Shown here: positions 6,611 to 14,321 of the stretch, one piece after another
Layout of the letters: the number at the start of each line of letters is the position of its first letter
Numbering within the stretch: position 1 is the stretch's first letter
Assembly: GCA_027008345.1 (NCBI GenBank)
Contig: JALTBU010000258.1
Coordinates: 1-14,604 of the forward strand
Reading direction: 5' to 3'
DNA from: Nautiliaceae bacterium
GTDB lineage: Bacteria > Campylobacterota > Campylobacteria > Campylobacterales > Nautiliaceae
DNA length: 14,604 nucleotides
Position numbers and translations under genes: made by a program
Notes under the pieces: generated by a model
What the model saw: the letters and a program-made list of their open reading frames with translations, nothing else
The model's database searches: none
What the model was told of the DNA's origin: nothing

Positions 6611-7434
6611 TCCAAATCTTCCAACGGATGATATTTTAAAACAGTGTCTTTAAGATTTTCTTTTTGTATATGTGTATAAATTTGTGTAGTATTTAAAGAG
6701 GCATGCCCTAGAAGCTCCTGTACAATCCTGAGATCAGCCCCTCCTAATACAAGAGATGTCGCAAATGAGTGTCTAAGAACATGGGGAGAGACGTTTAAAT
6801 ACTTTTTTGTTATATTAAATGCACTGATACGGCTTAGTTTATTGCAGTTTTTATTTACAAAAAGATACTCACTGCTGCAAGGTCTTTTTGATAAATAATC
6901 CTTAATGGCACTTAAAGCAACATCGGCAATTGGAACAACCCTTTGTTTTTCGCCTTTTGCCATTGTAACTTTTACCCACCCGTCTTCAATATCACTAAGC
7001 TTTACATTCATAGCCTCACTAACCCTTAGTCCTGTGGCATATAAAAACAAAATCAGTGCTTTGTCTCTTAATTCATACCAGCTGTTTTCATAATTTATAT
7101 GTGAAATTGAATTTAAAATTTCTTCTTTTGTTAGATATTTTGGAAGATTTTTAGGAATTTTCGCCTGTTTGATTTTATATTTTTCTTTTACCAAATCTCT
7201 TTTATAGGCAAAATCAAAAAAAGAGTTAATTGCACTCAGTTTTCTGTTTAGTGAGCGTTTATTTTCTATTTGGGACAAAAAAGAGATTATATCGCTTGTA
7301 TCAGCCTCAATTAAAGGCTTATTTAAAAATTCTTCAAACTGGGTTAAATCCCTTTTATAAGCATCATATGTATTTTTACTCACAGCTTTATTTATAAGCA
7401 AATACTCTAAAAAGCTCTCTAAATACCTACTCAA
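6607..7434 (-). CDS. Xer-type tyrosine recombinase, TTG start
   Basis: 275 residues: an N-terminal SAM-like DNA-binding domain (about 1-90) and a catalytic domain with the full set of active residues. These are Arg137 (ATGLRVSEA), Lys160 (AKGEKQR), His218 and Arg221 (SPHVLRHSFAT), His244 (LLGHASLNTT) and nucleophile Tyr253 (QIYTHI). Probable role is resolution of chromosome dimers at a dif site with FtsK. Size and motifs are of the XerC/XerD kind rather than the longer XerH (about 355 residues) described in Campylobacter and Helicobacter. The TTG at 7434-7432 has AAGG 9 nt upstream and overlaps the lipoprotein stop by 8 nt; there is no usable ATG nearby. It sits in a housekeeping operon without repeats, so it is unlikely to be an integrase. 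No dif-like palindrome was found next to it. Confidence 0.92.
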   Translation of the reverse strand: MSRYLESFLEYLLINKAVSKNTYDAYKRDLTQFEEFLNKPLIEADTSDIISFLSQIENKRSLNRKLSAINSFFDFAYKRDLVKEKYKIKQAKIPKNLPKYLTKEEILNSISHINYENSWYELRDKALILFLYATGLRVSEAMNVKLSDIEDGWVKVTMAKGEKQRVVPIADVALSAIKDYLSKRPCSSEYLFVNKNCNKLSRISAFNITKKYLNVSPHVLRHSFATSLVLGGADLRIVQELLGHASLNTTQIYTHIQKENLKDTVLKYHPLEDLE

Positions 7435-8428
7435 TAATAAAAACCTTATCCTGATTATAAATCTTACAACCTTTTATTTTCAACGGTGCATCTGTATCAA
7501 ACTGTCCGGTTTTATATACAGTTGCATTAAGTTCAGGCGTAAGCTTGATTAGATATCCGCTGTAAGTTACGGTATAAATATTTCCTTTGCATACAGAAGG
7601 GGCAAAAAAAGATGCAAAAGGAAACTCTTTTTCTTTTATTTTTTTAAGGTTTGAATCAAATTTTATTACTTTACCTTCATTGTTAAAAACATAAAGATAT
7701 CCATTATAATCTATTATATGTTTTATTGAATCTTTGTAATCAATTAAAAAATTCGGATTAAACAAAACAACTCTTTTTGGTGTTGCCATAATCAGATTAT
7801 CATTTACAATATTGAGATAAATAATATTATCAATTATAAAATCATCTGAGATATCAATGTTCCTTATAAATTTCATAGAATTTACATCAACAACTGCAAT
7901 TGTCCCGTTAAGCAAAGGAAACAAAACCAAAGAATTATAAAAAAGAGGTCTGCTGCCAAGATATTTTGCTGTAATAGCATCATCATCTTTTTTATAAAAT
8001 ACAAGTTTTTGATTAGAAAGATCATATATTCCGTATCCGTTGTTTTCAAAAACAACCGCTATTAAATTTCCTTTTTTTGCAGCGGTATATACAAGATGAG
8101 GTAATTTAACGGTTTTGTTATTATCAAGAATTTTAATTTTATCCCCATAAACTGCTAAATTTTTATCTATTTTTTTAAATTTACCAAGTTTTATACCATT
8201 TATATCATAATTTACATATTCTCCTCTCACTCCGTCATCAATAAAAGAAGTCGGCTTTACATATTTGAGTTTTAATTCTTTAAAAGTTAATGCCTTTTTA
8301 GTATAGTCTTCAAGACTTCTTAAAGTACTTTTAGATTTTAAATTAATTTCTTTTGCATTTTTATCGTTAAATTCTTTTGTCGCACATCCGGCAAAAAGAA
8401 TAAAAATAGCTAAAAAAAGATATCTCAT
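7427..8428 (-). CDS. BamB-like lipoprotein with repeated beta-strand (propeller-type) units
   Basis: 333 residues. The lipoprotein signal MRYLFLAIFILFAGC predicts lipidation of Cys15. After a helical linker (about 20-60) come repeated short beta units of the kind 'xGxLIAVVFENNGYGIYDL', 'NSLVLFPLLNGTIAVVDV', 'NGYLYVFNNEGKVIKFD' and 'KGNIYTVTYSGYLIKL'. These read as blades of a PQQ/WD-like beta-propeller. The gene directly follows, with ATGA overlap, a YfgM-like membrane protein. The yfgM-bamB order is a hallmark of gammaproteobacteria, where BamB is an accessory lipoprotein of the outer-membrane beta-barrel assembly machine. Orthology to BamB is therefore an inference from architecture plus synteny; sequence similarity cannot be measured here. 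Another PQQ-repeat lipoprotein function remains possible. Confidence 0.7.
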   Translation of the reverse strand: MRYLFLAIFILFAGCATKEFNDKNAKEINLKSKSTLRSLEDYTKKALTFKELKLKYVKPTSFIDDGVRGEYVNYDINGIKLGKFKKIDKNLAVYGDKIKILDNNKTVKLPHLVYTAAKKGNLIAVVFENNGYGIYDLSNQKLVFYKKDDDAITAKYLGSRPLFYNSLVLFPLLNGTIAVVDVNSMKFIRNIDISDDFIIDNIIYLNIVNDNLIMATPKRVVLFNPNFLIDYKDSIKHIIDYNGYLYVFNNEGKVIKFDSNLKKIKEKEFPFASFFAPSVCKGNIYTVTYSGYLIKLTPELNATVYKTGQFDTDAPLKIKGCKIYNQDKVFIIE

Positions 8429-8994
8429 TTTACTATCCCATAATGAAGTAAATATACCCCAAGTTGTTTAAATTTAGAATTTGGATCAATATCATTAAAA
8501 ATATTTTCAGCTTTTTTCCTGTTTCCCTCTTTTATATAAATTCTCATAAGGGCAAACCTCACAGGATTTTTTAAAATTTTATAATCAGGATTTAAAAGAT
8601 AATTTTCAAGTGCTTCTTTTGTGCCCTTTTTCATTGCAAGTTCATATGCTTTAATTGCTTCTAAATCTTTTGATTTTATTTCATTATATTTACCTTGATT
8701 TAAAAGATAAAGTTCATAAAGTTTTTTATCTTTTTTAACAATTTCAAGTGCTTCTTTATCATCTGGATTTGTAAGAAGTCTATCAAGCGCATTGTTTGCT
8801 TTTACAAGTTTTTGTGTCTGAATATAATTATTTATTTTATAACCAATAAAAATAACAGCTAATACCACTGCACCAGCAATAAGAGGTTTTTTATATTTTT
8901 TTATAAATTTTTCAAGTTTAAATACTTTTACTAAAAGTTCCTCATCCTGTTTTAATTCTTCGGTATCTTTTTTTATTTCATCTTTTATACCCAT
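8425..8994 (-). CDS. YfgM-like single-pass membrane protein with TPR-like periplasmic domain
   Basis: 189 residues. A charged cytoplasmic N terminus (1-35, Lys/Glu/Asp-rich) precedes one membrane helix at about 36-54 (KPLIAGAVVLAVIFIGYKI). A mostly helical C-terminal part follows, with TPR-like helix pairs such as DLEAIKAYELAMKKGTKEAL and FALMRIYIKEGNRKKAENIF. This matches the layout of E. coli YfgM (206 residues), an inner-membrane protein with a periplasmic TPR domain that works with SecYEG and PpiD. Its downstream neighbour is a BamB-like lipoprotein, as in E. coli. AAAGG lies before the ATG. A generic TPR membrane protein unrelated to YfgM is the alternative. Confidence 0.7.
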   Translation of the reverse strand: MGIKDEIKKDTEELKQDEELLVKVFKLEKFIKKYKKPLIAGAVVLAVIFIGYKINNYIQTQKLVKANNALDRLLTNPDDKEALEIVKKDKKLYELYLLNQGKYNEIKSKDLEAIKAYELAMKKGTKEALENYLLNPDYKILKNPVRFALMRIYIKEGNRKKAENIFNDIDPNSKFKQLGVYLLHYGIVK

Positions 8995-9008
8995 TAATAA
9001 CCTTTTTA

Positions 9009-9890
9009 TTAGAATTTTATCAAAAATTGATCTATTTTTTTTATCAAACTCTCATCAAGTTTTACTTCTAAATCAATAATTTGCAGTTTCAAAGGAAATT
9101 TTTTAAGTTTGACATAATCTTTTGCAGTTGTTATTATAGTTTTATCTTTATATTTTTTTAAATCTTCCCATCTGTATTCATAGTGATCTGGAAAAAATTT
9201 ATACTCTTTTTTCCAAAATTTAAGAAGTCTTTTCGGATTGGAAATTCCACTTATTAAAATATCGCCTTTGGGGACTTTTGTTTCTCTTTTAATATCATTT
9301 AATACAATATCCGCATACTTTAAAAAACTTCTTGGATACCTGTATCCTCCGGCAGGCAGTAAAAAAGGATTTTTTATTTTTTTATCAATAACAATATTTA
9401 ATTTTTTAAACGGTTTGTCAAACCCGTCATCTAAAATAACAAAATCAGCTCCCATTTTTTTTGCTTTAATAATCCCATCTTTTCTATTTTCACTGACAAT
9501 TACAGCAGCATTGGTAAACATAGCAATTTCCATTGCTTCATCACCGCTAACATCGACATCAGTTAATATTTTTTCAAAATCCTTAACTACGATTAAACCT
9601 TTGCTTTTTCTTTTATATCCCCTCATTACAACAGCAATTTTTTTACTTTTATAATGATTTATAATTGCTTTTGTAAAAGGGGTTTTACCGCTTCCCCCAA
9701 TAATAATATTGCCCACAGATATAACAGGAATTTTTAAATCCTCATAAACCTTTGGAAACATTATATAAACAGTTACATAATAAATAAAAGAAAAAGGAAG
9801 TAAAAGCATTATGAAAGGCCAGTGGTACCATTTAGGCTCAAAAAGCATATTTTCAAAAAAAGAGTAAATTTTTAATTTTAAATTTTTCAC
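9009..9890 (-). CDS. lpxK: Tetraacyldisaccharide 4'-kinase (lipid A pathway), GTG start
   Basis: Phosphorylates the 4' position of the lipid A disaccharide at the inner membrane. 293 residues against about 328 in E. coli, as is common in this phylum. An N-terminal hydrophobic stretch (about 24-46) anchors it. The Walker A VGNIIIGGSGKTP (59-71) is typical of LpxK, which has an unusually extended P-loop region. Then come VMRGYKRKS (88-96) and VILDDGFDKP (152-161), where LpxK proteins have DDGFQH. The start is GTG at 9890-9888 with no good Shine-Dalgarno; the next ATG (residue 15) has none either and would remove the conserved lead-in. Translation is probably coupled to nadE, whose stop is 14 nt upstream. 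Confidence 0.92.
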   Translation of the reverse strand: MKNLKLKIYSFFENMLFEPKWYHWPFIMLLLPFSFIYYVTVYIMFPKVYEDLKIPVISVGNIIIGGSGKTPFTKAIINHYKSKKIAVVMRGYKRKSKGLIVVKDFEKILTDVDVSGDEAMEIAMFTNAAVIVSENRKDGIIKAKKMGADFVILDDGFDKPFKKLNIVIDKKIKNPFLLPAGGYRYPRSFLKYADIVLNDIKRETKVPKGDILISGISNPKRLLKFWKKEYKFFPDHYEYRWEDLKKYKDKTIITTAKDYVKLKKFPLKLQIIDLEVKLDESLIKKIDQFLIKF

Positions 9891-9904
9891 TTTTAATTTT
9901 TCAC
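9877..9904 (-). repeat. 14-bp tandem duplication at the lpxK start
   Basis: On the minus strand GTGAAAAATTAAAA (9904-9891) is followed at once by GTGAAAAATTTAAA (9890-9877), 13 of 14 identical. Each copy opens with a GTG. The first runs into TAA after two codons, the second starts lpxK. The first copy's GTG lies just after the nadE stop. It looks like a slippage duplication of the start region. Confidence 0.6.
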
Positions 9905-10696
9905 TTATAATCTGATGTCTCTTTCATATAAAAAGTCATGTCCGACAGTTCTGCTTTTTAATTTTGCAATAATAGGAGGTTTTCTTTTAAACTGATTTTG
10001 ATATATTTTTTTAAGCACAAATTCAACTAGGTTTTTATCGTATTTTTTAAGCAGTTCTTCTTTTGTAGCTCTATTGTCCACAAAGTCTTCAATAACAGGA
10101 TCAATTTCACTATAAGTGTATCCAAGCTCTGCTTCATCACTTTGACCCTGCCATAAATCTGCACTTGGGGGTTTATTAATTATTTCATCATTAACACCTA
10201 AATATTTTGCAAATTCAAATATTTCTGTTTTATACAAATCCCCTATCGGATTAAGAGCACTTGCCAAATCTCCAAAAAGTGTACCGTATCCAAGCATCAG
10301 TTCGCTTTTATTGCTTGTGCCTATAACAAGGGCGTTAAGTTCAGCTGACTTGTCATAAAGAATAGCCATTCTCATTCTTGCCGAAAAATTACCAAGCCTT
10401 ACTTTATCATCAATTTTATAAGCCTCAATTAAAGGAGCAATTGAGATTATTTCATAATCTATATTAAATTTTTCACAAAGTTTTTTTGCATCTTCAATGC
10501 TTGATTTGCTTGAAAACTGACTTGGGAGCATAAAAGCTTTGAAATTATCTCCAAGCGCTTTTTTTGCAAGCACAGCGACAACGGCACTGTCTATTCCCCC
10601 ACTAAGTCCGCATATCCCTTTTTTAAGTCCGGTTTTGGTTATTTCTTCATAAATAAACTTAATTAAAAATTTTTCAATAAGCTCCCATTTTTTCAT
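9905..10696 (-). CDS. nadE: NH3-dependent NAD+ synthetase
   Basis: Last step of NAD synthesis: nicotinate adenine dinucleotide + ATP + NH3. 263 residues, so there is no N-terminal glutaminase domain and free ammonia is the donor. The pyrophosphatase P-loop GLSGGIDSA lies at 30-38. The NaAD-site region has GTSNKSELMLGYGT and FGDLASALNPIGDLYKTEI, which are highly conserved in NadE. KPPSADLWQGQSDE and the end motif FKRKPP are also typical. The Shine-Dalgarno AGGA is formed across the rpoD stop (TTAGGA), 8 nt after rpoD, which implies translational coupling to rpoD. Confidence 0.96.
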   Translation of the reverse strand: MKKWELIEKFLIKFIYEEITKTGLKKGICGLSGGIDSAVVAVLAKKALGDNFKAFMLPSQFSSKSSIEDAKKLCEKFNIDYEIISIAPLIEAYKIDDKVRLGNFSARMRMAILYDKSAELNALVIGTSNKSELMLGYGTLFGDLASALNPIGDLYKTEIFEFAKYLGVNDEIINKPPSADLWQGQSDEAELGYTYSEIDPVIEDFVDNRATKEELLKKYDKNLVEFVLKKIYQNQFKRKPPIIAKLKSRTVGHDFLYERDIRL

Positions 10697-10704
10697 TACA
10701 AATC

Positions 10705-12519
10705 CTAACTGTCAATATAATTTTTAAGAAGTTTTCCGATATTTGGATGTCTGAGTTTCTTAATCGCACTGCTTTCAATTTGTCTAACTCTCTCTCTTGT
10801 TACATTAAGGGCTTTTCCAATTTCTTCAAGTGTTCTTTCACTCTTATCAGGCATTAAACCGAATCTCATTTTAATAACTTCTCTTTCTCGTTCATTTAGG
10901 TTTTGAAGTATCTCATCAATATGTTTTCTAAGATCCTCATGCACAACTTCTTCGTAAGGATTAGAAAATGTTTTATCTTCAATAAAATCTCCAAATTTTC
11001 CGTCTTCCTCTTCACCCACAGGTGCTTCAAGAGATACCGGCTCTTTTGAAATTTTAAGAATCTGTTTTACTTTTTCAATTGGCATTTTCATCTCTTTTGC
11101 AATAACTTCAAGAGTCGGTTCTTTTCCTTCTTCCTGTACATGCTTTCTGATAATTTTATTAATTTGATTTATATTTTCTATCATATGGATAGGAATCCTA
11201 ACCGTTCTTGCTTGGTCTGCAATGGCGCGTGAAATGGCCTGTCTGATCCACCATGTCGCATATGTTGAAAATTTATAACCTTTTTCAAACTCAAATTTAT
11301 CAATTGCTTTCATAAGTCCAATATTACCTTCTTGAATCAAATCAAGAAACGGCAGACCTCTGTTGGTATATTTTTTAGCGATACTTACAACAAGTCTTAA
11401 ATTCGCCCTTGCCATTTTCTCTTTTGCTTCAGTTACAATTTTTTTACCTCTTTTTAGCTGTTCAAGAATTACTTCAAGTTTTTCCGGTTCCATTCCAAAA
11501 GTATTGTCACTTGCCTGTTTTGCCTCTACAAGCTTTTTGATATCCATATAAATATTAACCATTGTATGTTCAGGCACCATTGCCGCAATATCTTCTTTGC
11601 TAAGCTGCGTAATTTTGCTTAAAATCTCTTTATGAAGTTTTCTTAGCTGCTCGTTAAACAGAGGCAATCTATATTCTTTTTTCTTAAGTTCTTTTTCAAA
11701 ATCTTTATCGCCTTTAAGTGCGGTTTCAACTGTTTTTACGATTTCATTTATAAGTTTAGATGTATATCCAAGCTCAGTCAAAGCTTCTTTTACTTTTTTC
11801 TTTTTAAATGTAAGCTGTAATATTTTATAAAAATTCTCAAGTGAATCTCTATCAGGTGAATTTATAACTTTATCATATTCATCAAGAACTTTTTCCCACT
11901 CTTTTTTTGCTTTTTCAAGGTTTTTGAATAGTTCGTTGATTCTTTTTTCTCTTAAAGATATTTTTTTCTTTCTTTTTCCTTCTTTTGAATCCTCATCTTC
12001 AACCTCTTCTTCATCAACAAAATTTTTGAAAAGTTCTTTTACTCTTCTTTCCCTGTTAAGCAAAGGCTCTTTGTATTTAAGTACCAAATCAATTAAAAAA
12101 GGAATTGAACATATAGCATCAAGAATAATCTCTTCACCAAGCTGAATTCTTCTGAATATTTCTACTTCTTCGTCTTTATCAAGAAGAGGAATATGCCCCA
12201 TTTCTCTAAGATACATTCTCACAGGAGAATCAGATCTTGACCATTCAAGTAACTCTTTATCTTTTAAAATTTCTTCGGCAAGCTCTTCTTTTTTTCTTTC
12301 TCTCTCTTCTTCACTTTTTACAACATCTTCAAGGTTTTTCAGTTTAGCAACCTCAGCGGCTGTCATTAATTTAATGTTGTTTTCTTTTATTGCTTCTAAA
12401 ATCTCTTTTGCCTGAGCTTTTGTAGGTGCTTTTGGAAGCAGTGAAACAAGTTTTTCGTAAGTTACTATTCCGTTTTTGTTTTCTTTGAAAAGTTTAGTAA
12501 GCTCTTTAGGAAGTGCCAT
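10705..12519 (-). CDS. rpoD: RNA polymerase primary sigma factor (sigma70)
   Basis: Housekeeping sigma factor, 604 residues. Region 1.1 lies at the N terminus. Region 1.2 is at about 94-130 (SDSPVRMYLREMGHIPLL). A non-conserved region spans about 131-360 and contains a very acidic then very basic patch (168-192). Region 2 covers about 369-440, with the -10-recognition helix YATWWIRQAI (420-429) and RTVRIPIHM (438-446). Region 3 is about 450-525. Region 4 is about 535-604, with the helix-turn-helix TLEEIGKALNVTRERVRQIE (563-582) that contacts the -35. All core motifs are intact. AGGAG stands before the ATG. It heads a run of ten leftward genes and is divergent from flgF. Confidence 0.97.
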   Translation of the reverse strand: MALPKELTKLFKENKNGIVTYEKLVSLLPKAPTKAQAKEILEAIKENNIKLMTAAEVAKLKNLEDVVKSEEERERKKEELAEEILKDKELLEWSRSDSPVRMYLREMGHIPLLDKDEEVEIFRRIQLGEEIILDAICSIPFLIDLVLKYKEPLLNRERRVKELFKNFVDEEEVEDEDSKEGKRKKKISLREKRINELFKNLEKAKKEWEKVLDEYDKVINSPDRDSLENFYKILQLTFKKKKVKEALTELGYTSKLINEIVKTVETALKGDKDFEKELKKKEYRLPLFNEQLRKLHKEILSKITQLSKEDIAAMVPEHTMVNIYMDIKKLVEAKQASDNTFGMEPEKLEVILEQLKRGKKIVTEAKEKMARANLRLVVSIAKKYTNRGLPFLDLIQEGNIGLMKAIDKFEFEKGYKFSTYATWWIRQAISRAIADQARTVRIPIHMIENINQINKIIRKHVQEEGKEPTLEVIAKEMKMPIEKVKQILKISKEPVSLEAPVGEEEDGKFGDFIEDKTFSNPYEEVVHEDLRKHIDEILQNLNEREREVIKMRFGLMPDKSERTLEEIGKALNVTRERVRQIESSAIKKLRHPNIGKLLKNYIDS

Positions 12520-12589
12520 TTATACTCCTTTTTTTATTAAAACCTGTCAATAAAGATTATTTTCTTCATTAACAGATTTTAAGCGCGCA

Positions 12590-12595
12590 ATTATA
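12590..12595 (-). promoter_or_regulatory. Likely -10 box for the rpoD operon
   Basis: TATAAT on the minus strand, about 70 nt upstream of the rpoD ATG, with A/T-rich DNA upstream and no clear -35, as is usual in this phylum. The GCGCGC at 12583-12588 would lie at about the start point. Only this and the opposing sigma54 element stand out in the 151-nt divergent gap (12520-12670). Confidence 0.5.
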
Positions 12596-12606
12596 ATAAA
12601 TTTTTT

Positions 12607-12622
12607 TGGAACACTTATTGCT
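12607..12622 (+). promoter_or_regulatory. Sigma54 (RpoN) -24/-12 promoter for flgF
   Basis: TGGAACACTTATTGCT matches the sigma54 consensus TGGCAC-N5-TTGCW at all but one base of the core. The invariant GG (12608-12609) and GC (12620-12621) are separated by exactly 10 nt, as required. It lies 48 nt upstream of the flgF ATG, giving a leader of roughly 35-40 nt. Rod and hook genes are RpoN-dependent in Campylobacter and Helicobacter, which fits. Confidence 0.8.
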
Positions 12623-12670
12623 TGTATTTTTTAAAATATTTTATTTATTATATCACCAAAAGGTTAAAAT

Positions 12671-13456
12671 ATGATTAACGGTTTTTACGATGCCGCAGGC
12701 GGAATGGTAACACAGTTTAACAGATTAAATGTTATATCAAACAACCTTGCCAATGTCAACACGCCAGGCTTTAAACAAGACGATATTATCATCGGCGAAT
12801 TTGAAAGATTATTTAGTACCAAAAGGGATATCCTACCCCTTGAAAACAACACAAAAGAAGCGGCAAAATTTTTAAACAGAAATTTAAATAAAGTCCCTGT
12901 TATTTCAGAAGAATACACAAATTTTTCAATTGGTAATCTCCAAAAATCATCAAATCCGCTTGATGTTGCCTTGAAACAAAAAGACAGTTTTTTTGTAGTA
13001 GATTTTAACGGAGAAAAACTTACCCGTGCCGGGAATTTCAATCTTGATTCACAAGGTTTTCTTGTTACAAAAGAGGGATATAAAGTTTTAGATACAAAAA
13101 ACAAGCCTATTCAAATCCCGCTTAATGCTTCAAAAATCATAATTGATAAAAATGCAAATATATATGTTGACGGAGAAAAAATAGCAACACTTAAAATAGT
13201 AAGTATTGATAATTTAAAAACATTAAAAAAAGTAGGCAACACAATGTGGAGTTTTGATCCAAACAGAGCAAAAATGGCTACTATAAACTCTACACTTCAA
13301 GGGTTTATAGAAAAATCAAATGTAAATCCGGTGACAGAAATGACAAATTTAATAGAAACGAACAGACTTGTAGAACAGTATCAAAAAGTAATGACTACAT
13401 TTATGGATGATTTAAACAAAGACGCAATTGAAAAACTTGCAAGCGTTAGAGCATGA
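12671..13456 (+). CDS. flgF: Flagellar basal-body proximal rod protein FlgF
   Basis: 261 residues. The N-terminal rod/hook motif VISNNLANVNTPGFK lies at 21-35. A divergent central domain (about 80-200) follows, with the FlgE/F/G-type LTRAGNFNLDSQGFLVTKEGY-like segment interrupted here only for length. The C-terminal helix has NPVTEMTNLIETNRLVEQYQ, the FlgF/FlgG family end that polymerises with the N-terminal helix. Proteins of this kind are often named FlgG2 or FlgF in Campylobacter. FlgF is preferred because the next gene is the canonical FlgG and flgF-flgG order is standard. It has AAAGG before the ATG. It is exported by the flagellar type III apparatus, so it has no signal peptide. It is under the sigma54 element upstream and divergent from rpoD. 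Confidence 0.88.
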   Translation: MINGFYDAAGGMVTQFNRLNVISNNLANVNTPGFKQDDIIIGEFERLFSTKRDILPLENNTKEAAKFLNRNLNKVPVISEEYTNFSIGNLQKSSNPLDVALKQKDSFFVVDFNGEKLTRAGNFNLDSQGFLVTKEGYKVLDTKNKPIQIPLNASKIIIDKNANIYVDGEKIATLKIVSIDNLKTLKKVGNTMWSFDPNRAKMATINSTLQGFIEKSNVNPVTEMTNLIETNRLVEQYQKVMTTFMDDLNKDAIEKLASVRA

Positions 13457-13460
13457 TGAA

Positions 13461-13500
13461 ATGGTTAATGAGTTAATAGATGAATAGATTGATAAACAGA
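13461..13500. repeat. Degenerate 8-bp-period tract between flgF and flgG
   Basis: Units ATGGTTAA, TGAGTTAA, TAGATGAA, TAGATTGA and a weaker fifth unit follow one another every 8 nt. The + strand has no C from 13453 to 13496. It resembles, in reverse orientation, the octamer tract downstream of flgG. The remainder of the 76-nt gap holds an AT-rich TATATTATAAAG and the flgG ribosome site AAGGAG. Confidence 0.55.
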
Positions 13501-13532
13501 TATATTATAAAGTTAAAACATAAGGAGAGAAA

Positions 13533-14321
13533 ATGATCAGAAGTTTATATACAGCGGCAACCGGAATGCTCGCCCAGCAGACACAAATAGATGTCGTATC
13601 AAATAATATTTCTAATGTAAACACAATAGGATACAAAAAACAAAGGGCTGAATTTGCAGACCTTTTTTATCAGACAATGGAATATGCGGGCACTTCCACA
13701 TCTGAAACAACACAATCCCCCACTGGTATAAGCGTGGGGCTTGGTGTAAGACCTACGGCTATTACTAAAATTTTCACACAGGGAAATTTCAAAGAGACTC
13801 ATAATAATTTAGACTTGGCTATTCAAGGGGACGGATTTTTTCAAATTCAGCTGCCTGATGGGCGAATAGGTTATACAAGAGACGGAGCTTTTAAACTTGA
13901 TGCAAATGGAAATATAGTCACAAGTGATGGATATAAGCTTATTCCAAACATAACACTTCCAGCCGACACCGTTCAAATTTCAATAGGAACAGACGGGACT
14001 GTATCCATACTTGAAGCAGGTCAAACACAAATGCAACAAATTGGTCAAATACAGCTTGCAAAATTCATAAACCCGGCAGGTCTTCATTCACTTGGAAGCA
14101 ATCTATATATAAACACATCAGCTTCAGGTGATCCTATTGTAGATATTCCGGGACAAAATGGACTTGGAGAAATCAGACAGGGATTTGTCGAGATGAGTAA
14201 TGTACAGCTTGTAGATGAAATGACAGATTTAATCACTGGACAAAGAGCATATGATGCGGCAAGCAAAGCAATTGTTACAAGTGATGAGATGCTTCAGACA
14301 GTAAACAACTTAAAAAGATAA
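13533..14321 (+). CDS. flgG: Flagellar basal-body distal rod protein FlgG
   Basis: 262 residues, against 260 in Salmonella/E. coli. It begins MIRSLYTAATGMLAQQ and has VVSNNISNVNTIGYKKQRAEF near 21-41, the conserved rod/hook N-terminal helix. DLAIQGDGFFQI (90-101) and GYTRDGAF are highly conserved in FlgG. The C terminus VEMSNVQLVDEMTDLITGQR leads into the terminal polymerising helix. It forms the distal rod joining the proximal rod to the hook. A strong AAGGAG precedes the ATG. It is probably cotranscribed with flgF across the 76-nt gap. Confidence 0.96.
   Translation: MIRSLYTAATGMLAQQTQIDVVSNNISNVNTIGYKKQRAEFADLFYQTMEYAGTSTSETTQSPTGISVGLGVRPTAITKIFTQGNFKETHNNLDLAIQGDGFFQIQLPDGRIGYTRDGAFKLDANGNIVTSDGYKLIPNITLPADTVQISIGTDGTVSILEAGQTQMQQIGQIQLAKFINPAGLHSLGSNLYINTSASGDPIVDIPGQNGLGEIRQGFVEMSNVQLVDEMTDLITGQRAYDAASKAIVTSDEMLQTVNNLKR

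Noticed and set aside
6600..7440. dif site or integrated element beside the tyrosine recombinase
   Set aside because: No pair of 11-bp half-site palindromes, direct att repeats, tRNA gene or foreign-looking genes around it; flanks are overlapping core genes.
9238..9654. Open frame antisense to lpxK (138 codons)
   Set aside because: No motif, no ribosome site, and fully inside a well-supported gene on the other strand.
12580..12600. Palindromic operator around GCGCGC in the rpoD-flgF gap
   Set aside because: Only the six central bases are symmetrical; the flanks do not pair, so a regulator site cannot be claimed.
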